Shown in pieces: positions 6,632 through 12,875 of a DNA stretch of 15,139 bases. The notes below the pieces were generated by a model. That model ran no database searches. It had not been told where the DNA came from and worked only from the letters and a program-made list of their open reading frames with translations. The stretch's first letter is position 1. Each line of letters opens with the position of its first letter. The DNA is taken from the NCBI GenBank assembly GCA_023395615.1, contig JAEWYP010000072.1, positions 1-15,139 of the forward strand. Direction: 5' to 3'. The stretch comes from Bacillota bacterium (GTDB lineage: Bacteria; Bacillota; Clostridia; Christensenellales; Aristaeellaceae). The position numbers and the translations under genes were made by a program.

Positions 6632-7671
6632 CCGTGGAAAGACCGATTCTCGGCATCACCATGGGCGACCCGGCTAGCATCGGCCCGGAAATTACCCTGA
6701 AAGCCCTGTCCGACGCCGCGTTGTACAGGCGCTGCCGCCCGCTGGTGGTGGGCGACGCGTGGGTGATGGAAAACGCGAAGCGCTTTCCGGGGATTCCGCA
6801 GCTTGCTATCCGCGCCGTATCGCGGGCGGAGGACGCGCAGTTTGTGCCGGGCACCGTGGATGTGCTGGACCTGAACGCGGTTGCGCCGCCGGTGGAACTG
6901 GGCGCGGTATCCGCGGCCGCCGGGGAAGCGTCGTTCCAATATGTAACGAAAGTGATCGAGCTGGCCATGGCCCGGCAGGTGGACGCCACCGTGACCAACG
7001 CCATCAACAAGGAAGCCGTGAATCTGGCGGGGCATCACTTTGCCGGGCATACGGAGATTTACGCCCACTACACCCACACCCCGCGCTACACTATGCTTCT
7101 GTGCCACGATCAGCTCCGCGTAACCCACGTATCCACGCATGTAAGCCTTCGGCAGGCCTGTGACCTGGTGAAAAAAGACCGGGTGCTGGAGGTGATCCGT
7201 ATCGCGCATCAGGCGTGCCGCGATCTCGGTATTGAGGAACCCACCGTGGGCGTGGCGGGCCTGAACCCGCACAGCGGGGAAAACGGGCTGTTCGGCCGGG
7301 AAGAGATTGAGGAGATCGCCCCCGCCATTGAGCAGGCCAACGCGGAAGGCATCCACGCCGTCGGGCCGGTGCCCCCGGATACGATTTTTGCCAAAGCCCG
7401 CGGCGGCTGGTACGACATCGTAGTAGCCATGTATCACGATCAGGGGCATATCCCGCTTAAGGTGCTGGGCTTCGTGTACGATGCGGCGGCCGGGAAATGG
7501 CAATCGGTCAGCGGCGTGAACATTACCCTCGGGCTGCCGATCATCCGCACATCGGTGGACCACGGCACGGCTTTCGACCAGGCGGGCAAAGGCACCGCCA
7601 CCGAAACCAGCCTGCTTAACGCCATGGACTATGCAATCAGCTTTGCAAACCACAGGGCTGATCTGAAATAG
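6625..7671 (+). CDS. PdxA2-type 4-phosphate sugar-acid dehydrogenase
   Basis: 348 residues, PdxA family. These NAD-dependent enzymes oxidise a 4-phosphorylated hydroxy acid, and the keto product decarboxylates. The metal ligands are in place: His172 (STHVSL), His216 (NPHSGE) and His271 (YHDQGH). GHTE (141-144) belongs to the phosphate and substrate site. The form YHDQGHIPLK, rather than the YHDQGLP of vitamin B6 enzymes, fits the PdxA2 branch that acts on D-threonate or erythronate 4-phosphate to give dihydroxyacetone phosphate. The family's GDPAGIGPE reads GDPASIGPE. Start: GTG at 6625 overlaps the aldolase stop but lies only three bases after GGAAAGGG. GTG at 6634 gives the typical N-terminus MERPILGITMGDP and may be the real start. 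A kinase of the matching family opens the same operon. Confidence 0.88.
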   Translation: MLTVERPILGITMGDPASIGPEITLKALSDAALYRRCRPLVVGDAWVMENAKRFPGIPQLAIRAVSRAEDAQFVPGTVDVLDLNAVAPPVELGAVSAAAGEASFQYVTKVIELAMARQVDATVTNAINKEAVNLAGHHFAGHTEIYAHYTHTPRYTMLLCHDQLRVTHVSTHVSLRQACDLVKKDRVLEVIRIAHQACRDLGIEEPTVGVAGLNPHSGENGLFGREEIEEIAPAIEQANAEGIHAVGPVPPDTIFAKARGGWYDIVVAMYHDQGHIPLKVLGFVYDAAAGKWQSVSGVNITLGLPIIRTSVDHGTAFDQAGKGTATETSLLNAMDYAISFANHRADLK

Positions 7672-7696
7672 GAACATTTTAAAGGAGGAAAGGACC

Positions 7697-9271
7697 ATGC
7701 GTAACCCCAAGAAACTCATTTCCCTGTTGCTCACGCTCACCCTTGCCGTCGGGATGGCGGCCGGCTTTTCCACCGCCGCGTTTGCGGAGGGCGAAAACGG
7801 CACCTACACCATGTTTATGCGTTCCACCTATGTCGACTGGATCAAAGAACTGAACTGGTATGACGTCGCCGAGAAGAACACCGGCATCCACGTGGAATAC
7901 GTGCCCGGCCCTGAAGAATTCAGCGATTGCTACTCCGAAGTGGACCAGCGCATCATCAGCGACACGCTGCCCGACGCGGTGATGACCAAGCTGACCCAGA
8001 CCAACGTGTACGGCCCGCAGGGCGTGTTTGCGGATCTGGCGCCCTATATCGCCAAGTATGCGCCCAACCTTCAGGCCTACATCGACGCCGACCCCACCTA
8101 CAAAGCGCTGGTTACCAGCGAAAACGGCGCGATCTATGCGCTGTGCAAGGAAACCCCGATCTTTGCGGACTTTATCGGCTACCGTGCCGACATGTTCGAA
8201 AAAGCGGGCGTGGACGCGAACAGCATCGTGACCGTGGATGATTTCACCAACGCGCTGCGTGCCCTGAAAGCCTACTACGGCAAGGACAACGCCAACTACT
8301 ACCCCCTGTGCGGCCGTGACGCGGTGGTTCGTTTCGCCGCGTGGTTCGGCGCCGCCAGCAACATCTCCGCGACCGAATCCAACGGTATCTACGTAAGCGG
8401 CCACTACAAAGACGGCTCCGTGGACATCATGGCCGACGGCGCGTACAAGATGGCCGAAACCATGAAAACCTGGTATGATGAAGGCCTGATCAACCCCGAC
8501 TGGGTAGCGGGCACCATGAGCGAGGCCGACTGGGAAGCCGCCATGCTCAACGGCAACGGTTCCGTGTTCTACGACTACTACAACCGTGCGCAGTGGTTTA
8601 TGGACAACGGCGGCCCAGATAACGACCCCGATTACAAGATGGGCGTTCTGAACTTCCTCAAGGATGCCGACGGTAACCCGCTGAAAGTGACGACGTCGCT
8701 GAAGTACAACGACGAGTGCTGCACCGCGGTAAGCGCCAAGTGCTCCGAGGATAAGATCAAGACCATCCTCACCTTTATCGACTATTTCTACAGCGACGAG
8801 GGCAAAGTGCTGGCCAACTACGGCGTGGAGGGCGAAAGCTTTGCCACCCAGGCAGACGGCAGCAAGAAGTTTATTGTGGACTACAGCAAAGAGGAAAGCA
8901 CTCCCGCCGGCGAAAAGCGCTGGAGCTTCCTCTCCGACCGCCTCACGGTGTGCAAACCGGTGGACAACACTGCGTTCTTCCAGTGGAACTCCCCGCTGAT
9001 TGCCGAGGCCGCCGGCCGCCTGCTGGTGCCCGAAAACCTGATGACCTCCTACGTGCTCAAGTTTACCGAAGACCAGTCCAAGGAACTGAGCAACCTGGTT
9101 GCCGCCGTGTACGATGCGGAAATGGCCGGGATTGTGAGCTTTGTGACCGGCGACCGCGAACTGACCGCCGACGAATGGGCCGCTTTCCAGGGTGAAATGA
9201 ACGCGCTGGGCCTCAGCCGCATCGAAGAGATTCAGCTGGCCGCGTATCAGGCGACCTACGGCACCAAGTAA
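7697..9271 (+). CDS. Extracellular sugar-binding protein, LplA-type ABC transporter
   Basis: 524 residues, family 1 solute-binding protein of the large LplA/LipO type. The signal peptide is clear: Lys5-Lys6, a leucine-rich core, and AFA before Glu31. There is no lipobox cysteine, unlike most Gram-positive binding proteins, so anchoring to the membrane is unexplained. The mature part has the expected pattern, including a repeated-aromatic ligand region, ADMFEKAGVD (hinge-side motif found in this family) and MKTWYDEGLINPDW. Its presence between catabolic enzymes and two permeases says it captures the operon's substrate. AAAGGAGG lies nine bases before the ATG, the strongest ribosome site in the operon. 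Together with the hairpin after its stop, this suggests higher expression than its neighbours. The ligand is unknown, probably an oligosaccharide or sugar acid. Confidence 0.92.
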   Translation: MRNPKKLISLLLTLTLAVGMAAGFSTAAFAEGENGTYTMFMRSTYVDWIKELNWYDVAEKNTGIHVEYVPGPEEFSDCYSEVDQRIISDTLPDAVMTKLTQTNVYGPQGVFADLAPYIAKYAPNLQAYIDADPTYKALVTSENGAIYALCKETPIFADFIGYRADMFEKAGVDANSIVTVDDFTNALRALKAYYGKDNANYYPLCGRDAVVRFAAWFGAASNISATESNGIYVSGHYKDGSVDIMADGAYKMAETMKTWYDEGLINPDWVAGTMSEADWEAAMLNGNGSVFYDYYNRAQWFMDNGGPDNDPDYKMGVLNFLKDADGNPLKVTTSLKYNDECCTAVSAKCSEDKIKTILTFIDYFYSDEGKVLANYGVEGESFATQADGSKKFIVDYSKEESTPAGEKRWSFLSDRLTVCKPVDNTAFFQWNSPLIAEAAGRLLVPENLMTSYVLKFTEDQSKELSNLVAAVYDAEMAGIVSFVTGDRELTADEWAAFQGEMNALGLSRIEEIQLAAYQATYGTK

Positions 9272-9288
9272 CCTGTAATTCGTATCCT

Positions 9289-9317
9289 GCCCGGCGCCAC
9301 TGTCGGTGGCGCCGGGC
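9289..9317 (+). other. Intercistronic hairpin after the binding-protein gene
   Basis: A perfect 12-base-pair stem, GCCCGGCGCCAC/GTGGCGCCGGGC, closes a TGTCG loop (9301-9305). It is followed by CTTGGCAG, not a T run, so it is unlikely to be a full terminator. Such hairpins between a binding-protein gene and its permeases commonly protect the upstream mRNA from 3' exonucleases, or cause partial termination, so that binding protein exceeds permease. Confidence 0.7.
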
Positions 9318-9340
9318 CTTGGCAGGGGAAGGAGCATCCC

Positions 9341-10309
9341 ATGAACCGTATCACCGAATCGCCGTCCTCGCTGCCCGTTAAACGGCCTACGCTTCCGCAG
9401 CGCGCCATGAAAGACCTGATCAAGAACCATCGGCTCTATCTGTTGATGCTGCCGGGCTTTTTAATCCTGATTCTGTTCAAGATCGGCCCCGTCGGCGCAA
9501 TGTGGATCGCTTTTCAAAACTTCAGCGCAGCCAAAGGTATTTTCCACAGCGACTTTGTTGGCCTTGCCAACTTTACCCGTATTTTTCACGACCCCTATAT
9601 TCTGGTGCTGGTTCGCAACACGGTAATTCTGGCCGTGCTTTCCGTGGTGGTTGTCTTTCCGATTCCGATTATTTTCTCGCTTTTTTTGAACGAGGTTCAA
9701 AATAAAAAGATACGCGGTCTGGTGCAATCCCTCAGCTTTTTGCCCTATTTTATCTCCGCGGCTGTCATGGTGAGCATCCTTGCCACTTTGCTTTCCCGCA
9801 GCTCCGGGCTGGTGAATAACCTGATCGTCGCCGCCGGGGGTAAAGCCGTCAACTTTATGGCTAAGCCGGAGTGGTTCCGGCCGCTGTACGTGCTGCTGGA
9901 AATCTGGCAGACCTTCGGGTATTCGGCCATTATCTATATCGCCGCGATTACCGCCATCGACCCCGCGCTGTACGAGGCTGCGGAGATGGATGGCGCCAAC
10001 CGGTGGAAAAAGATGTGGCACATTACCCTGCCGGGCATTTCCACGTCGATCATCGTAATGCTCATCATCAGCGTTGGCAACATTTTTACCGTGAACCTTG
10101 ACCGGATCTTGCTGATGTACAACCAGAGCGTGTATTCTACCGCCGACGTGATCCAGACCTATGTGTACCGGATCGTGTTCCAGTCCACGGGCTTTCCGGA
10201 TTACAGCTACGCCACGGCCGTTAACGTGCTCAAATCGCTCATCGCGTTCGTGCTGGTTACCGGCGTGAACAAAATTGCGGACAAAGTCGCGGACGCGCGG
10301 CTGTTTTAG
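9341..10309 (+). CDS. Sugar ABC transporter permease (LplB-like)
   Basis: 322 residues, binding-protein-dependent inner membrane component. Hydrophobic segments begin around residue 32 (YLLMLPGFLILILF), and others cover about 87-115, 133-150, 182-205, 234-250 and 290-310, giving roughly six helices after a basic cytoplasmic N-terminus. The cytoplasmic EAA loop, which contacts the ATPase, is YEAAEMDGANRWKKMWHITLP (211-231), with the conserved Gly at 218. GGAAGGAG precedes the ATG. It pairs with the permease immediately downstream. No ATPase gene is in the operon, so a shared MsmX/UgpC-type ATPase elsewhere is expected. Confidence 0.92.
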   Translation: MNRITESPSSLPVKRPTLPQRAMKDLIKNHRLYLLMLPGFLILILFKIGPVGAMWIAFQNFSAAKGIFHSDFVGLANFTRIFHDPYILVLVRNTVILAVLSVVVVFPIPIIFSLFLNEVQNKKIRGLVQSLSFLPYFISAAVMVSILATLLSRSSGLVNNLIVAAGGKAVNFMAKPEWFRPLYVLLEIWQTFGYSAIIYIAAITAIDPALYEAAEMDGANRWKKMWHITLPGISTSIIVMLIISVGNIFTVNLDRILLMYNQSVYSTADVIQTYVYRIVFQSTGFPDYSYATAVNVLKSLIAFVLVTGVNKIADKVADARLF

Positions 10310-10329
10310 CGGGGAGAGGAAAGCGTACG

Positions 10330-11208
10330 ATGAAAAAACAACGAATCGGTGTTTTCAACGCCGTGAACAGTACCCTGCTGATCCTGATCGCACTGATCTG
10401 CGTGTATCCTTTTCTGTATGTGTTTTTCGTATCCGTGACCAACGGCACCTTTCTGGCGCGCGGCGCGATGACGTTTTTTCCCAAGGGGTTTCAGATGCAG
10501 GCATACGCCTATATCCTGAATACGCCCAGGTTCAATGTCGGGCGCGGACTTGCGAACTCGTTCCTGTATACGGCGCTGGGCACGCTGGTGGGGGTGAGCG
10601 TTACCTACATCAGCGCCTTCGTGCTTTCCCGCAAGCGGTTTGTGCACCGGTACTGGATGATGACGGCGTTTATCATCACCTGGGTGTTCGACGCGGGCAT
10701 TATCCCCCAGTACATCGTATACAACACCTTCGGGTTTGTGGACAATATCTGGGTCATGGTGATTCCGGGCGCGATTAACACGCAGTTTCTGATTATCGCC
10801 AAAACCTTTCTGGACGGGGTGCCGCAGGAGCTGGAGGAGGCCGCTTTTATGGACGGCGCGGACGATTACACCATCCTGTTCCGGGTGTTTGTGCCGCTGT
10901 CCTCCACCATACTGGCGACGCTTTCGGTGTTTTACGCCGTCAGCATCTGGAACCAGTACCTGATCCCGCAAATCTATTTTAAAGACGTGAACCTGAAAAC
11001 CATCCAGCAGGTGCTAAAGGATGTGGTCATTACCGATTCCACCTCCGGCACCACATTTAAAAACGTAACTGTCGGCGATGTGGTGTTAAACCAGCAGAAT
11101 TTGAAGGCGGCCGCCATCTTTATCAGCATGCTGCCGATTGTGTGCGTGTACCCGATGGTGCAGAAGTATTTTAAGAAGGGCATCCTCATCGGCTCGGTGA
11201 AGGGCTGA
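10330..11208 (+). CDS. Sugar ABC transporter permease (LplC-like)
   Basis: 292 residues, the second permease of the heterodimer, in the carbohydrate-uptake CUT1 group. The N-terminal helix is LLILIALICVYPFLYVFFVSV (16-36), with further hydrophobic segments near 75-100, 108-128, 140-160, 190-207 and 255-275. The EAA loop is EEAAFMDGADDYTILFRVFVP (169-189). It starts 20 bases after the first permease, with GGAGAGGAAAG upstream. The C-terminus KYFKKGILIGSVKG is typical of the family. Function and partner assignment are secure; the transported sugar is not known. Confidence 0.92.
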   Translation: MKKQRIGVFNAVNSTLLILIALICVYPFLYVFFVSVTNGTFLARGAMTFFPKGFQMQAYAYILNTPRFNVGRGLANSFLYTALGTLVGVSVTYISAFVLSRKRFVHRYWMMTAFIITWVFDAGIIPQYIVYNTFGFVDNIWVMVIPGAINTQFLIIAKTFLDGVPQELEEAAFMDGADDYTILFRVFVPLSSTILATLSVFYAVSIWNQYLIPQIYFKDVNLKTIQQVLKDVVITDSTSGTTFKNVTVGDVVLNQQNLKAAAIFISMLPIVCVYPMVQKYFKKGILIGSVKG

Positions 11209-11227
11209 CCCGAAGGGAGAAAGAACC

Positions 11228-12394
11228 ATGCGAGATTTGATTGAACTGCCCTGTCTGGGCGGCGACGGGAAATTGTACCATAACGCGCGGATCGATACCG
11301 TGGAGGCGCTGATCCCCAACCCGTATGCCAGCTGCCATGCCGCAGACCTGCTGAAACTGCCCAACGGAGACCTGCTGTGCTGCTGGTTTGCCGGCAGCGA
11401 CGAGGGCAACGCAGACATCAGCATCGTGCTCTCCCGGTTAAACGCCGGGGCGAGCGCGTGGACCGTGCCCGTGAAACTCTCCGACGACCCCACCCGTTCG
11501 GAACAGAACCCGAGCCTGTTTTTAGCGCCGGGCGGGGAAATCTGGGCGATGTACACCGCGCAGACCGCGCGCACCCCGGAAACCCGCGAGGGGTTTAACC
11601 TGCAGTTTACCGCGGAGATTCGCCGCAAAATTTCTACCGATAACGGAGCTACCTGGGGCCCGTCGGAGACGATGTTTGACCGCAGCGGCTCCTTCTGCCG
11701 CCAGAAAATCCAGGTGCTGTCCAGCGGACGGTGGATTTTCGGCAACTGGATCTGCTTCCCGGACGATACCCGCAACGGCAGCGACATTACCGTGTTCCAG
11801 CTGAGCGACGATCAGGGCAAAACCTGGCGGAGCGTCGAAATGCCCAACAGCGCGGGCCGCGTGCACGCAAACGTGGTGGAAACAGCTCCGGGCAGGCTGG
11901 TTTGCCTGCTGCGCAGCCGGTTTGCCGACCGTGTGTACCGGTCGGTGTCCGAGGATAACGGCGAAACGTGGACCGAACCGCAAAAGACGGTTCTGCGCAA
12001 CAACAACAGCAGCATTTCCGCCGTGCGGCTGCAAAGCGGCGGCATCTGCCTGATCTATAACGACGTAAGCTTTAACACCGACGCCTCCCGCACTGTGTGG
12101 CCCCACCAGCGCTGCCCGGTGACGATCGCCATCAGCGAGGACGAAGGCATCACCTGGCCGTGGCGGCGGATTGTGGAGCCCGGGGAGGGATTCGTCGGCC
12201 CCTGGAACGACGTAAACAACCGCCGGTACGAGTACCCCGTGATCATGCAGGACAGCGAAGGGATGCTGCACTGCGCCTACAGCTGGGGCACGCGCAAACA
12301 GATTAAGTACGTTGAGGTGACCGAGGCCTGGGTGCGCGGCGAAAAGCTGGTGAAGGGCGCGGAAGGCGACGAAGCCCTGCCCTGCGACCGCTGA
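11228..12394 (+). CDS. Cytoplasmic Asp-box beta-propeller (BNR_2 sialidase-fold) protein
   Basis: 388 residues with four Asp-boxes: STDNGATW (136-143), SDDQGKTW (193-200), SEDNGETW (241-248) and SEDEGITW (303-310). The N-terminal block CHAADLLKLPNGDLLCCWFAG (36-56) has the layout of the BNR_2 sialidase-like family. A six-bladed propeller is expected. There is no signal peptide, so it acts inside the cell on imported material. Family members are often labelled exo-alpha-sialidase, but related propellers include other glycosidases and lyases acting on uronic-acid-containing sugars, and this one is not clearly a sialidase. As last gene of the operon it may release the sugar acid from an imported glycoside. 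It follows the second permease by 19 bases, with AAGGGAG before the ATG. Its terminator is about 200 bases downstream. Confidence 0.82.
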   Translation: MRDLIELPCLGGDGKLYHNARIDTVEALIPNPYASCHAADLLKLPNGDLLCCWFAGSDEGNADISIVLSRLNAGASAWTVPVKLSDDPTRSEQNPSLFLAPGGEIWAMYTAQTARTPETREGFNLQFTAEIRRKISTDNGATWGPSETMFDRSGSFCRQKIQVLSSGRWIFGNWICFPDDTRNGSDITVFQLSDDQGKTWRSVEMPNSAGRVHANVVETAPGRLVCLLRSRFADRVYRSVSEDNGETWTEPQKTVLRNNNSSISAVRLQSGGICLIYNDVSFNTDASRTVWPHQRCPVTIAISEDEGITWPWRRIVEPGEGFVGPWNDVNNRRYEYPVIMQDSEGMLHCAYSWGTRKQIKYVEVTEAWVRGEKLVKGAEGDEALPCDR

Positions 12395-12538
12395 CCGGGC
12401 GTAGAAGCCTGCCCCAACGAACCCGCCTGTTATGGCGTGCGCCGGGCCGAAAGGGCCCGCTCCCGTGCTGGTCGGTAATTAAGCCGCGCTGCCGACGAGG
12501 TAACCCGGACGATCCGCATTCTCGCATGTTTCGTTCTT

Positions 12539-12563
12539 CCGCCGGGGGCTTGCGCCCCCGCGG
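12539..12563 (+). repeat. Very GC-rich hairpin between operon and guaA
   Basis: CCGC plus GGGGGC (12539-12549, with C12543 bulged) pairs with GCCCCCGCGG (12554-12563) around a TTGC loop, ten base pairs in all. No T run follows. A weaker six-pair hairpin (CGGGCC-GAAAG-GGCCCG) lies upstream, near 12445-12462. The remainder of 12395-12603 contains no gene or RNA family I recognise. The elements may be 3'-end stabilisers of the catabolic mRNA. Confidence 0.4.
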
Positions 12564-12603
12564 GGGGACCTTCGCCCGCGATTTATCCGGCGGGTACGCA
12601 ACC

Positions 12604-12639
12604 GGCCCGGAAGCGCTTTTTACCGCATCCGGGCCTTTT
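12604..12639 (+). terminator. Intrinsic terminator of the acid-sugar operon
   Basis: GGCCCGGA (12604-12611) pairs with TCCGGGCC (12628-12635). Inside is an A-A mismatch and a GCG/CGC extension around an eight-base loop. TTTT follows at 12636-12639. It is the best intrinsic terminator between the propeller gene and guaA, and separates the two transcription units. Confidence 0.65.
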
Positions 12640-12644
12640 ATGTA

Positions 12645-12667
12645 CCCTTTCGTGAATACGGAAAGGG
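12645..12667 (+). repeat. Hairpin just after the terminator
   Basis: CCCTTT-CGT (12645-12653) pairs with ACG-AAAGGG (12658-12667, one bulged G) over a GAAT loop, nine base pairs. It has no T run. It lies too far upstream of the proposed guaA promoter to be in its mRNA, so its role, if any, is unclear. Confidence 0.35.
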
Positions 12668-12768
12668 AGCTGCCTGCGGAGTAAAGAAAACAGTGTTGCG
12701 GATTGTGTTTGTGATTGACTGCGCGACCGGTTATCCTTCGGTTTTCCTGTCTTTTTTCCGCCGAACCC

Positions 12769-12797
12769 TTGCGGTTACGCGTCGTTTATGGCACAAT
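12769..12797 (+). promoter_or_regulatory. Candidate guaA promoter
   Basis: TTGCGG (12769-12774) and CACAAT (12792-12797) are separated by 17 bases. TG at 12789-12790 gives an extended -10 (TGGCACAAT). The start would be near 12804, leaving a leader of about 70 bases. I looked for the conserved guanine riboswitch core that often precedes guanine genes in Firmicutes and did not see it. Confidence 0.42.
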
Positions 12798-12863
12798 ACA
12801 GACGGGCATTTCGGTATTCCGTGCGGTTTTCGTTCGGAAAATCCCGGTGTTTTCAGGAAGGGT

Positions 12864-12870
12864 AAGGAGG
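12864..12870 (+). promoter_or_regulatory. Ribosome binding site that fixes the guaA start
   Basis: AAGGAGG ends five bases before the ATG at 12876. It decides against an in-frame GTG at 12693, which would add 61 residues without homology to GMP synthases. Confidence 0.85.
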
Positions 12871-12875
12871 CACTC

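Noticed and set aside
6526..7803. Minus-strand open frame (425 codons) opposite pdxA2
   Set aside because: Antisense shadow of a clearly conserved enzyme, with no ribosome site or recognisable domain.
7679..9430. Long minus-strand open frame (583 codons) opposite the binding-protein gene
   Set aside because: It is a GC-rich codon-bias mirror of the real gene: low-complexity His/Gly/Val-rich translation with no domain, and the plus strand has a signal peptide, ribosome site and family motifs.
12693..12875. 61-residue N-terminal extension of guaA from a GTG
   Set aside because: It has no similarity to GMP synthase, lacks a good ribosome site, spans the candidate promoter, and a consensus AAGGAGG stands directly before ATG 12876.
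12798..12875. Guanine riboswitch before guaA
   Set aside because: The conserved purine-riboswitch core sequences and three-stem layout are not visible in this short leader.
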